Below, one piece after another: positions 10,909 to 21,114 of a stretch of DNA of 64,000 nucleotides. The stretch spans positions 6,605,542 through 6,669,541 of the forward strand of contig JALMQS010000681.1 of the NCBI GenBank assembly GCA_024734495.1, given 5' to 3'. This DNA comes from Forficula auricularia (taxonomy: Eukaryota; Arthropoda; Insecta; Dermaptera; Forficulidae). Both the position numbers and the translations under genes were made by a program. The notes beneath the pieces are model-generated. The model saw nothing but the letters and a program-made list of their open reading frames with translations. It searched no databases and was not told the origin of the DNA. The stretch's first letter is position 1, and the number at the start of each line of letters is the position of its first letter.

Positions 10909-11365
10909 TTGCAAGGCCCGCCTTCGGTGGGCCTCTTGCTAGCCAAGGGGTTTGGCACTCTGGAGACCCCGTCACTTGAACACTTCCTCTCCTCCATCTC
11001 CAACCACTCTCCATCCCATCGATTCTCTCACCATCCCGGAACTTCTCCCCCGCCTCTGATCACCCTCCAACCCAGTAAACCTACCCCTGGATCCCCACAT
11101 CGCTGACACCCCACGCCCTGGACCCCACCTTCAAACCCCCACCCCCTGGGAGACCGACAAACATAGGTATAGTATATACAGGCACAAATGCCCTTTAGTA
11201 GCGCCCTGGATATAGGTACAGACACAGAAAGAAATGCCCTTTAGTACCTCCCAACCCCACCCCTGGACTGCAAGCCCACCCCCTGAAGGGACGGACATAG
11301 GTACATAGATAGGTACATAGGTAGGTACAGAGGCAGGCACAAATGCCCTTTAGTAGTATGTGATA
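10909..11365 (+). other. GC-richer C-tract region with terminal-like hairpin
   Basis: Starts with a stem-loop GCAAGGCCCGCC-TTCGG-TGGGCCTCTTGC followed at once by TAG, then a C-rich, G-poor stretch. The word AAATGCCCTTTAGTA occurs three times (about 11189, 11233, 11341) and GGTACATAG-type words repeat near 11300. The 65-codon frame 10909-11106 reads as a proline- and serine-rich peptide without a known domain and is probably not coding. A hairpin followed by CTAG resembles a Helitron 3' end, but the following base is C rather than T. Confidence 0.45.
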
Positions 11366-11939
11366 AGACGGAATTATACCTATATAAAGGACAACATTAT
11401 TGATTTCTCTTTATGAATAACAGCTCTGCTACTCTCAGCAAAAAAAAATATTTCCAATTAAAACCTTCCTTGATTTACTTTTAATGCTTAATCAATTTTA
11501 TTGATCACTTTTTCGCTTTTTTTAAAAAAATTTCTTTCATTTATTGTCTAAAACTATGAACAAGTAGAAATCAATCATCTAGTCATTAAATTCATTTGAA
11601 GACAAGTGATCTGTTTTTGTTAGTTTTTTCACTCTCTATTCTTCAATTTACAATGGAGGAAATTAAATGTTCATTAATAAAGTAAGTTGAAAGATAAATC
11701 CCGAGACCATTCTCTTAATCCCTATTGTGTCTTGTACGTAGTGTTCTGACCTCAATAAAAACAGCCAACTCATTATGGCTACATATCCATTTATATTTAA
11801 GCAATTATAACACTTTGAAGTTTATTATGATTTATTTAAATTGCATGGCTATTCAAGTATATAATTCAACTCCTAGTGAATGAATAAAGACTTAAATTCA
11901 AAGGAGACTTGCAAGAGATTTTCGAATCTTGTTACGTTT
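11366..11939. other. AT-rich stretch without recognisable feature
   Basis: No coding, repeat or RNA signal recognised. Confidence 0.4.
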
Positions 11940-11980
11940 TTAGGGTTCCGTACAAATGTAAAACGGAACACTATTAAAGT
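11940..11980 (+). repeat. AGGGTTCCGTAC-type repeat fragment
   Basis: TAGGGTTCCGTACAAATGTAAAACGGAACACTATTA is a well-known style of short insect repeat end; a diverged relative lies at 14318-14356 (TAGGGTTCTGTACAAAAATA). The internal ends GTTCCGT...ACGGAAC are inverted. Confidence 0.55.
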
Positions 11981-12109
11981 TGATACAACGAAGAGCATTC
12001 TGCGCTATAATATTTATTAGATATGTAGCTGTTAATGCTTGTATTTTTGTAATTAAGTCTATTAAGGGTTGAAATTTTGTTTAAATCACATTTAAATTTA
12101 ATTTTAATT

Positions 12110-12306
12110 ATTCATTGAATACGAACAAATATTACTTGCAATATAACTACGACGTTTCGATCGGCTTATTCTGTGATCATTCTCAAGTATGAGCATCAAT
12201 TCCTATAATAGGTTAACTTATTATCAGTTAACCTGAACTCGTAATGGATGCTCATACTTGAGAATGATTGAAACGTCGTATTATTTGTTCGCGTTCAATA
12301 AATAAT
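12110..12306. repeat. Palindromic element with GACGTTTCGA core
   Basis: Left arm TTGAATACGAACAAATATTA...CTACGACGTTTCGATC and right arm GATTGAAACGTCGTATTATT...GTTCGCGTTCAATAAATAA are inverted copies; CATTCTCAAGTATGAGCATC and GATGCTCATACTTGAGAATG form the middle. Arms are about 80 and 65 bp because of small deletions. GAAACGTC is shared with other palindromes of the window. No coding. Confidence 0.85.
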
Positions 12307-13402
12307 TTTTTGCAAAAAATTGAATATTTTCAAAACTTCAACCTCATGTTACTATTATCCAATTAGAATGAAACTTTATTTAAATTGTAACAAATTTAAT
12401 CTAGTTTAAAAATATATAGAGTCGTCCTTGGCGACAACGTGCTTCTTCATGGTCAAAATGGTGAAAAATCGAAAAAAGTACGAGTTTTAGGTATTTTCAA
12501 AAGTCATCCCGGGGGCTGTTTTTTGACAGACGCTAGTACCCGTTATATTGAACCTAAATATATGAAATTGTTATCATTTTACGCGTAATTTAAAGAGCTT
12601 TAATTTATCCAATTTATATATTTTTGATTTGATAAGCCGTTTTAGAGGTATTCAAGAAAATCTGAAAAAACCTCGAAATTTTATCATTTTGAGGCCCGTA
12701 GAAAAATTTCCACAACACAGATTTGGGGGAAAACTTAGGATAGTAATATTGGAATACTAATAAAGATATTCCAGCAATAAAATCTTTACCGGGAATTATT
12801 TCCTGTTTATTCCATTTTTTATGTAATTTCCCTGGACTATGTATATGTGATTTAAACAAAATTTCAACCCTTAACGAAGAGGATTGTAGCTCGTAAAATA
12901 AATAAGTTACCATACATGTATTTATTTTTCCGAAATAATAAATCGTATTTTAGGAAGGGTGGGATTTTTATATATAGGGGGGGGATGATATATCCCTTTA
13001 AAAATCTCATTAAGTAGAATTAGATTACATTTTTTTTAATTTAATTCACTTTAAAATGACGATGTGTGAGAGCCATAATTACCAATTTTTAGCCGATTTT
13101 GTATCTAAAGGGATTTTCAAACAATTAAATTAAAACTTTAAAAACATCATTATTTGATGATTTTTGTCAAATTAAATTTTAAAGTATTTTATGGAGTAGA
13201 TAAGTAGCAAGAAAATATTATTTTTAAAATAAAAATTTGTAGCTCTATTTATTTTTTTTAGATTTATAATAAATAGTAAATTTACTATCATATCAAAAGT
13301 ATTTTTATAGGTAGTATAAAATTATGACGAAACTACTTTAATCCATCCCCTCATCTATATCCCTACATGCCCCAAAGAAGTAAATATAAATTATGTTTTT
13401 AT

Positions 13403-13447
<45 letters not shown>

Positions 13448-14410
13448 GCTACTCAGTTATTTATTATCCAGACAATGTACAACATTGTCTCGCTATAACC
13501 GAGTTCGTAATAATAATGAAAATCCAAATAATAAAATATTAACATTTGACTTAATACGAGATGACGAAGAAGAATTTTATTATTATACTAGGAATAAAAT
13601 TTTATGGGAAAATCCTAGTTTCATGATTTTATTCTAGGAAGGAAATAGTGGACTGTATAAAGGGTGTACGTGTGTGTGAGTTTATGATAAGGAGGCCAAT
13701 AAGTTTTCCCATCAGGGTGATTTAAATCCTACTTTTCTTGTTGATTACGATGTTCCTAACCTATAAAATACGAATATTATATGATATAATAGTGAACAAC
13801 AACATTGCCCCTACTTTACCCCCACCTTCCCCCACCCAAACACATTGCCCTCTGACACTAAATTTTATTAATTAATTAACATTTAGATGAAGGAATGTTT
13901 TGTGTCTGATCTTATGACCCAAATAGCTCTAAATCAGAAAAGACAATGAATTGTGGGCTGGATAGGTCGGGTGACGAAGCTAGGGTGGTGGGGGGTTGAG
14001 TATGGGGGTGGTTTTCAAGGGTGACGTAAGTTCTTTACGAAATGTTAAGTGCTCTGATATTTAGTCCATGTCGTCAATTTTATTGGTGGAAATAACAAAA
14101 CGAAGTTTAAGTAATTTTAAGGGTAACTATTAAATCACAGCTTGTGTGTAATTAAGTTGAGAAAGGAAGGAAACGGCGAAGGAAAGGAAGGAAGGAAAAA
14201 GGGACGATCGAATTAATTAAATATTTCATTAAAGATATTAAGAAGAAGATCCGAGTTCATTAGGCGGAAAAAAAAGGAAAAAGTCCAATTAAAGAATATT
14301 CGACTTATACTCTTTTTTAGGGTTCTGTACAAAAATAAAACTGAACCTTATTAGAATGCTATAACTGACCCTTTAACCTTTAAAAAAATTAATAAATCAA
14401 TTGGGGTAAG
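12307..14410. other. Intergenic stretch with (TA)n and C-rich patches
   Basis: I see no gene. It contains a pure (TA)n microsatellite at about 13409-13445, a C-rich patch at 13803-13850, a G-rich patch near 13975-14015 and an AGGAA-rich patch near 14160-14205. The 99-codon minus-strand frame at 12614-12913 has no recognisable domain. Confidence 0.4.
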
Positions 14411-14589
14411 CAGTGGTGCGCGGTCCATGGATGCTGTGGATGCAGCGCATCCCTAAAATTTCAAAGATTTACAGTATTTACATAAATATCGACTTCAAAA
14501 TTTCAGGAGGTCTTTAAATTTTCAAATTATTATCCGTAATTTCAAATATTTCTATAAAATACATTTTTGTTTTGAAATGTGTACTTATA

Positions 14590-15488
14590 TAGGGTCCGCC
14601 ATCTAACGTTTTTTTTCAACTAGTGCTTATTTCGTGAATGGTAACACTTAGCTCATGTTTGATTTGACAGATAATTAGTTTTATCCTTCCGCTGAACGAA
14701 TATGGTGACCATCCAATGCGTTTTCGCTTCGCTAATTGGGCCTGCGATCGACTTACAGAAGATGCCGATTTTGCCAAAAAAATCATCTTTTCAGATGAAG
14801 CTCATTTTGATCTTGGCGGGTATGTAAACAAGCAAAATTGTCGCATTTGGGGCACAGAAAACCCGCACGCGTACATTGAAAAGCCGACGCACCCAAAACG
14901 AGTCACTGTTTGGTGCGGATTTTGGTCCAGAGGCATAATTGGGCCATTTTTCTTCGAAAATGAGCAAGGAGTGGCCGTTACAGTCAATGGCGATCGTTAT
15001 CGGGCCATGTTGAACAAATTTTTGTTCACAAAGGATATTGGCAACATTTGGTTTCAACAGGACGGCGCTACGTGCCACACAGCCGAAGCTACACTCGATG
15101 TTTTGCGCCCTGTTTTTGAAGATCGCATTATCAGCCGAAGAGCTGATGTATTTGGCCACCTCGGAGCTGCGATTTGACACCGTTGGACTATTATTTGTGG
15201 GGTGCCGTCAAAGATAAGTGTTACGCCGACAAGCCAGAGACAATTGACGCTTTAAAGGACAATATTCGTGAAGCCATTGGTGAAATACAGCTGCACACAA
15301 TCGATAATGTGCTTAAAAATTGGACCGATCGTGTAGGCTACTGCATGACCAGCCGAGGCAGCCATTTGAATGAAATTATTTTCCATTATTAACCGGAAGG
15401 ATTGTACTTTCAAATAAAAAATGAAATTTGAGAAAATATTCAGTAGTTTTTTTTATAGCATTTAAAAAAAGTTATTTGGCGGACCCTA
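14590..15488 (+). mobile_element. Internally deleted DD41D (rosa/VISITOR-type) mariner relative
   Basis: Perfect ends TAGGGTCCGCC / GGCGGACCCTA with TA on both sides (14588-14589, 15489-15490). The uninterrupted element-P copy at 26897 provides the pre-insertion sequence. The 899-bp body has a short leader (14600-14710) that jumps straight into the catalytic half of a transposase, so the DNA-binding half is deleted. IS630-Tc1-mariner superfamily; assignment to the rosa/VISITOR group rests only on the DD41D spacing. Confidence 0.9.
14702..15392 (+). pseudogene. DD41D transposase, catalytic domain, one frameshift
   Basis: From HPMRFRFANWACDRL the frame shows the first catalytic Asp in IIFSDEAHFDLGG, then NPHAYIEKPTHPKRVTVWCG, then the second Asp in IWFQQDGATCHTAEATLDVL. 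A single missing base near 15150 shifts the frame, after which PPRSCDLTPLDYYLWGAVKD carries the third Asp and the chain runs to SHLNEIIFHY and a stop at 15390-15392. Allowing for the shift, 41 residues separate the second and third Asp. The two open pieces are 14716-15177 and 15174-15392. The helix-turn-helix N-terminus is missing and the reading frame is broken, so no active enzyme can be made here. The catalytic half is otherwise well preserved, which suggests a recent origin. Confidence 0.92.
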
Positions 15489-15797
15489 TAGTTCTCGAAA
15501 TAAAATAAAATAGTTGCATAGTTTCAAGGGGCAATTAAAATGAATGATTTTTCTGAAAAGGGTGCCGATAGAAGGTGTGAAGTCCCTGTCTGGTATATCT
15601 TCCAGTTCAAGCATGTCAAAGACAAGTTCTGACCAGTTTTAGTCAAATAACAATTGTTCTCAGTGATGAACTATTAAAATAGTAATAATACAAAAAAGGA
15701 ATAAATATAGATGATTCGAGAATATTTGGACTAATACATTTCTAAGAACTTTAAATATAAAAAGATGGGAAATAACTAAGAGTGCTATAGACAAGTC

Positions 15798-15957
15798 CGA
15801 GGGTGAACCGCGACCTATTATAGAGTACACCTACTTCCACTTTCATTTACAAGTAGAAGGTTCAACATATGTATGGGTATTATCTAATGAATTCCAAAAT
15901 AATTCCACATAATTCCAGAGACGAGTACACCTAATTCCTATCGCGGTACACCGATCG
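15798..15957. mobile_element. MITE family C, copy 1 (160 bp, 8-bp TSD)
   Basis: Ends CGAGGGTGAACCGCGA / ATCGCGGTACACCGATCG. The 8-bp direct repeat GACAAGTC flanks it exactly (15790-15797 and 15958-15965). The other element-P copy reads CAGACAAGTCATAGC at 27382-27396 with a single GACAAGTC, proving insertion and duplication. Inner words GTACACCTACTTCCACTTTC and GTACACCTAATTCC recur in copies at 45640 and 46791. Confidence 0.95.
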
Positions 15958-16520
15958 GACAAGTCATAGTTTGCTTATAGCAATTAGGAAAAATTTAATA
16001 TATTCTTATAGGACAGGCTGATTCATTGTGGAAGATTGTCGATTTCCATCTCAGGAACTGTGGAGTTTAAGTCACAAGAATTAATTTCTGACTCCTACCC
16101 TCACTCACACAAAGCAGTATCCGTTTGGGGCGAAGGTCCATTTATATATATTTAAAAAAATTTAATGTTAAATTTGAAAAATAACGAAAATGATACCGTA
16201 TTCGATGAATTTTGCAAAAAAAAAATCGAAGATTAAAATAAAATATCAAAAAATTAGGGGTCCTTTTTTGGACAGCATACCCTAGTTGAAAAGTCACCAA
16301 TCGCCAAAGTCCAAGGGAGAATTTCTAAATATATATATAATATTCTAGTGTGACTTATGTACTACACATGACTTTCCCTTATTTACTTCTCTTAATTGAT
16401 AATTAAATAAAAAAATCATCATTTTTTATATATAATTCAATTTTGGCTTCGATGGTATATATTCGCATCAAAAGATTCCGAATATTAACGGGAATTCACG
16501 AACAGTATTTACTTGATTAA

Positions 16521-16712
16521 GGGCCGGTTGTATGTCGCAAAGTAAATGCTTTTACCACTAACAAACGGTAGTTGGTAAATGGAGGGACTGGGATGGCCAA
16601 TCAGATGACAGAACTGATTGGTGTCATCTGATTGGCCATCCCAGTGCTTCCATTTACCATCTACCGTTTGTTAGTGGTAAAAAGCATTTACTTTGCGACA
16701 TACAACCGGCCC
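16521..16712. mobile_element. Harbinger-like palindromic MITE, copy 1
   Basis: A near-perfect palindrome over its whole 192 bp. Ends are GGGCCGGTTGTATGTCGCAA and TTGCGACATACAACCGGCCC; the middle is GATGGCCAATCAGATGACA / TGTCATCTGATTGGCCATC. It is flanked by TAA and TTA. The GGGCC ends and three-base TTA/TAA targets match PIF/Harbinger MITEs. Relatives lie at 38921, 40294 and 55384; this is the best-conserved palindrome. Confidence 0.9.
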
Positions 16713-17875
16713 TTAGTATATATTTATCGAGCCCGAAGACATTTTGACAAGCTGCCTACAGGGGCCAGATGCATCCGTGTCGACGCCAAGGGCGGTCCCA
16801 GGGGGTTTTTGGAAACCATTTGGGGGTCATGGTGGTCAAGCCCCCTCCACAAATGGTTTCCAAAACAAAAAAAAAGGTTTTAATTTTGTAAGATATTTAT
16901 ATAAAACATAATGTCCCCAGTACATGACCCCCTTCCCCAAAATGAAAGTCTGGGACCGCCCCTGGTCGAAGCCCAAAATTTTATTTATATAGAAATAAAA
17001 GTTGTAACTACTAAAACTTAATAAGATCAAAAAATTAAAATACTTAAAAGATATTTTAATTACTGTACTTTTGTGACCATTTAAAAAGATGTATTAAAAA
17101 ATAAATAAATAAAAAAATGTCAAAGAACAATTAGAACAGTGGTCTATTAGTCTGTAAATGTTAGTTGTTAATGAGAAACAGCAACAATAATTCAAAGATA
17201 TGATTTAAAATAAATAAAAACAAGAGAATAATGATTTTAGATAAGAAATCAAGAATCTCTGATTTGTATTTAATCCCCTCCGGGATATTTGTCTTTATTT
17301 AATCGATATTTCGATATTATCGATAAATTATTGCTATATAAATATCATTATCTATTGCTATTGGAGTAGGTATATACAAAATTTATATTAATAATAAATT
17401 AGTCATTTATAACATGGTGAAAAAATATATTAATCCTTTTCACTAAGTTATTGATTTCCGACATCGAAATTTATTATATTGTATAACTATTGTAGGTATA
17501 TAAAATTTATGTTTCATTGAGAAAAATAAAAATTGAATGTAAAGGCCAGGGGGAAATGTAGATATATGTCTTTCAATATATTTATATTTTTTTAATTCTA
17601 ATTTGAAATATGTATTTTGGTTATCTCTTATATTTTAAAAGGCAAAGTGTAAAAGCAACGTCTCGGTTTAACGTCCCTGATCAGTCGCCTACCCTCATCT
17701 TTATCTCCTGCCATTTACTTATAAAATAAATACATATTAAATAGGTAAGCAGAATTGTGGTAAATTAAAAATCTGTAGAAATGTCAAACTTTGCTAAGAA
17801 AATAATATTTTCACCTTCGTTTCATTTGGTAATGGTAATAAAATTCAAAAATGAAATTTTTTTATAAATTGTATA
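16713..17875. other. Intergenic stretch with old inverted GGGGG repeat
   Basis: At 16790-16965 GGCGGTCCCAGGGGGTTTTTGG and the later CTGGGACCGCCCCTGG are inverted, and ACCATTTGGGGG is answered by CCCCCTCCACAAATGGT, so an old GC-ended foldback of about 175 bp sits here. The remainder to 17875 shows nothing recognisable. Confidence 0.5.
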
Positions 17876-18864
17876 GGAGGCATTCCACGCCAAATTGGAC
17901 GGTTTGGAAAATTTTAATTTTTGATTTCCTCCATTTTTTGACATTTTTTAATATTCGTCAAAAAACTCTTCATTGTAAATTTTGAAATTTTTCGCTCATA
18001 ATAACTTCTTCAAAAATGGTCCAAATTAAACATTCTTTTTTTTTGAAATTTTTGTTTTTTTACATACCTACTTTTTTAACCTGTTTAAAAATACAAAAAA
18101 ATATTTAAAGTGTTTTTATATGCAATTTGTGAGTTTTAAAATTTTATTCTTGTTTTTGAAACTGTATGTACCTACTGTTCTATTTTTTTGATATTTTTTT
18201 ATTTTAAACTTCTATTCATTATACAAATTTTAAGACCGGGTTGATAATAGTCCTATGATAATTAGTATTTTTTTTTTGATTTTTGAAAATTTCGAAAAAA
18301 AATTTATTCGCTATTAACCTTTATTAAAACTACTTTTTATTATTGAGTTCTCTTTTTTATTTATTTTAAATTGCTTTTTATCATTAACAGGTGTTTAAAA
18401 TAAATAATTAGTATTTTAGTTTGTTTAAAGAAAATCAAAATCAAAAATCGAAAAAAAACATAGAAATTATCATTATCAACCCGGTCTTAAATTTGTAGAA
18501 TGAATATAAGTTTAAAAATAAAAAATTATCAAAATAATCGAAGAGTATATACAGTTTCAGAAACAAGATTAAAATTTTCAAACTCAAAAATCGCATATAA
18601 AAACACTTTTAATAATTTTTTTGATTTTTTTTTTTAAAAGTATGTATGTAAAAAGCAATAATTTGAAAAAAAATTAATTTGGACCATTTTTGAAGAAGTT
18701 TTGAGCAAAAAACCGAAATTAGATATCTTTTAAACCGCTGATCAAAAAAATTTCATAATTTAACAAGAAGAGTTTTTTGATGGGTACTAAAAAAATGTCA
18801 AAAAATTAAGGAAATCAAAAGTTTTTAAAACCGTCCGATTTGACCTGGAATATGATGCCCCATA
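17876..18864. mobile_element. Foldback element, about 0.99 kb
   Basis: Two arms of roughly 480 bp in inverted orientation. Paired words, from outside in: AAATTGGACGGTTT / AAACCGTCCGATTT, TTCTTCAAAAATGGTCCAAA / GGACCATTTTTGAAGAAGTT, AAGACCGGGTTGATAATAG / TTATCAACCCGGTCTTA. The outer edge reads TATAGGAGGCATTCCA against TATGGGGCATCATATTCCA, consistent with TA-flanked ends. The arms are clearly diverged, so it is old. No protein coding capacity. Confidence 0.85.
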
Positions 18865-18879
18865 GGTATTGATAAATAA

Positions 18880-19035
18880 TTGACTCGGGACTAGGCTGGC
18901 GCGCCGCTTGAGTCTGAGCAACCTCAGCAAACAAGTTCCGACTTGTTCAAGAGGAAGAGGTAAGCCGAAGATACGTGGTTGGCCCAACCCGACGAGGGTG
19001 GCGCTTTCAATGGAATTAATTAGCGCTACGAAAAT
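18880..19035. other. Short GC-richer patch of unknown nature
   Basis: Between two palindromes lies about 150 bp that is GC-richer (GACTAGGCTGGCGCGCCGCTT, CCCGACGAGGGTGGCGC). The 66-codon minus-strand frame here is probably chance. No family recognised. Confidence 0.35.
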
Positions 19036-19138
19036 TTCAGTTAAATTGAAAAGAAAACACGTAACCTCCCAAATTGATAGATAAAATTATTATTTTTATG
19101 CAACGAAATTTTCTCTGGAGAGAGACGGACTGGTAGAA

Positions 19139-19557
19139 ATTTTAATTGAATGTAATGGAAGGCAGCCCAGAAGTAGTGAGGAAAGAAAAAATTAACACAT
19201 ATAAAATAAGGTGTAATTTATTGGAATCCTTCCTCCTTTCCTTTCAAACCGACGTTTCGGAGGGCAAAATCCTCCGAAACGTCGGTTTGAAAGGAAAGGA
19301 GGAAGGATTCCAATAAATTACACCTTATTTTATAATAGATAGAATAAAGAAAAATTAACACATATAAAATAAGGTGTAATTTATTGAATCCTTCATCCTT
19401 TCCTTCAAACCGACGTTTCGGAGGGCAAAATCCTCCGAAACGTCGGTTTGAAAGGAAAGGAGGAAGGATTCCAATAAATTACACCTTATTTTATATGTGT
19501 TAATTTTTTCTTTCCTCACTACCTCTGGGCTGCCTTCCATTACATTCAATTATTATT
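19139..19557. repeat. Double palindrome built on GACGTTTCGGAGG
   Basis: An arm ending ACCGACGTTTCGGAGG is followed by its exact complement, then a short link (about 19335-19350), then a second such palindrome. The outermost arm TTGAATGTAATGGAAGGCAGCC (19145 on) is answered only at the far end by GGCTGCCTTCCATTACATTC (19524-19545). The order is therefore arm, anti-arm, shortened arm, full anti-arm. The inner stems (TCCTCCTTTCCTTTCAAACC...) pair with almost no mismatch, so the structure is young or homogenised. Confidence 0.93.
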
Positions 19558-19749
19558 TTTAGTTTAATTTAATAAAGCCAAGACCTGGTCGTATTATTAT
19601 AAATTATAATATAAGATAAGAGAGGCAGCCAGTAAATTAGGGTCGTTTCAATTTTATTTTCATTGGAATAGAGAATAGTTTTAACAGAAGTATAGATATT
19701 AATAAATAAACGACATAAAACAGGTTTCTAGACTATTGTATTTTTTCGC

Positions 19750-20022
19750 TCAACAGCTATTAATTAATATTCTTTAATTGTATATAAATTATTACTTAAT
19801 GAAACAAAGAAGTGTGCTCCAGGCGAGATACGAACCCACGATCTCAGCATTGGTACTCCAAGAGGGGAGAGTACCTACATACTCGTGGTATATGAATAAA
19901 CACGCAGGGCATCAAATGTAGAGATCGTGGGTTCGAATCTAGCCTCGGGCTCACGGTTGTATTTTTTCATCAAGAAATAAATTATACGAGTAGAATGATT
20001 AATTAATTAATATAAAAAATAA
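19750..20022. repeat. Palindromic element with tRNA-like T-arm in both arms
   Basis: Arms of about 100 bp flank a 75-bp spacer. The right inner arm GAGATCGTGGGTTCGAATCT carries a Pol III B-box-like GGTTCGAATCT (19930-19940) within a GTGGGTTCGAATCTAGC T-arm-like setting; the left arm holds its inverted copy (about 19820-19845). AT-rich outer arms pair as well (TTAATTAATATT / AATGATTAATTAATA). No acceptor stem or A box that would make a real tRNA gene. Confidence 0.75.
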
Positions 20023-20039
20023 GTTAAAACATTAGTTGA

Positions 20040-20220
20040 AAGTTTCTTTTTCGGAGAGTAGCAGAATTTGTATAAATTAAAGGAGACAATAAATGAGTGT
20101 GTCTTTTGCTTTTTTTTAATTTATGTATAACGAAACTATAGTCTCGTTATAAATATATATTAAAAATTGATTTTTCCAGCAGAAGACATACTCTTTTATT
20201 GCCCCCTTTAATTTTAAAAC
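20040..20220. repeat. Palindromic repeat of the GCAGAAGACA family, copy 1
   Basis: AAAGGAGACAATAAATGAGTG and CTTTTATTGCCCCCTTTA are inverted ends; near the centre sits AACGAAACTATAGTCTCGTT (20132-20152). GAGAGTAGCAGAATTT just outside also occurs at 41155. Family members at 41145-41290 and 61372-61420 share GCAGAAGACA and TTATTGTCTCC. Confidence 0.75.
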
Positions 20221-20365
20221 ATTTGTCTTTTTTTGAGTTTTAATAAATCAAATTTTTGTAAAATAACTACATAATTGGAGTAAAAAGTGAAATTTTTTCA
20301 AGACAGGGTTCGCTGTTTGCAGTTTCGGTGAATTAATAATAATTTTTGACCCAATTTCCTTTATA

Positions 20366-21112
20366 CAGGGTGTTTCTAAATTGATTATGAAATATTTTAA
20401 AGGATAATTTTTCAGCAAAAATTAAAGTATATAATTGTTTGTTCAAAAACCCTTCCCCTCCAAGTTACAGTCCTCTAAAGTTAGGAGCGAAAAATTGTTT
20501 TTATTTAATATGTCCACTATGGAAGAATTTAGAAGAATGAAATTTGGCAGATAACTACTGATGCTAATAAAAAAGCAGTTTTTGACCATTTTTGTAATCC
20601 TAAAATGTTATCACAATGGGATGAAAAATTCACCAGCCTACTTGATTTTTTTTAACAAACAAAAACCAATCTGTGAATTTATGTGAAAAAGGTTTGAGAA
20701 TTATTTTATTTTTTTGTGATCAAACAAACAATTTTATGAGAAAAAGTCAAGATATAAAAAAGTTGCAGATTGAATCTATTTTAAATCAAGTTTTTAAATA
20801 GGAAAATGTAGATGCATTGAAAAGTTTTGATGCAAACTATTATAGTGGTTGATTTTTTGTGATGACATTTTATAGTTACAAAAAACGTCAAAAACTGTCA
20901 TTTTATTATTATCAGTTATCTGACAAATTGTATTCTTCTAAATTCTTATTTGGTGGATATATTAAATAAAAACATTCCCCCCCCCCTCACTTTAGAGGGC
21001 TCTAACTTGGCGGAGAAGGGGTTTTGAACAAAAAATTATATGAAAGACCCCTCTTAATATTTGTTGAAAAATTACCCTTTAAAATATTTCGTATGAATTT
21101 AGAAAAACCCTG
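20366..21112. mobile_element. Mariner-like MITE with CAGGGTGTTTCTAAATT ends
   Basis: Ends CAGGGTGTTTCTAAATTGA and GAATTTAGAAAAACCCTG are flanked by TA (20364-20365 and 21113-21114). Inverted sub-terminal words continue inward (AATATTTTAAAGGATAATTTTT / AAAATTACCCTTTAAAATATT; GGTTTTTGAACAAA-type words). The 747-bp body holds a diverged middle without a transposase frame. TA target and CAGGGTGT-type ends place it with Tc1/mariner-type elements. Confidence 0.85.
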
Positions 21113-21114
21113 TA

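Larger units (their letters stand above)
14411..16307. mobile_element. Long non-autonomous element P, copy 1 (twice interrupted)
   Basis: Starts CAGTGGTGCGCGGTCCATGG and ends near AAAAGTCACCAATCGCC; the same ends bound an uninterrupted copy at 26897-27718 and a truncated copy begins at 58050. The outer bases CAGTGGCG...CGCCACTG suggest a hAT-like non-autonomous element. Removing a DD41D transposon (14590-15488) and a MITE (15798-15957) leaves about 0.84 kb that is collinear with the other copies. Its body encodes nothing evident. Confidence 0.85.

Noticed and set aside
19921..19955. tRNA gene
   Set aside because: Only a T-arm/B-box-like part is present; no acceptor stem, D arm or anticodon arm can be assigned, and the sequence is one arm of a palindrome.
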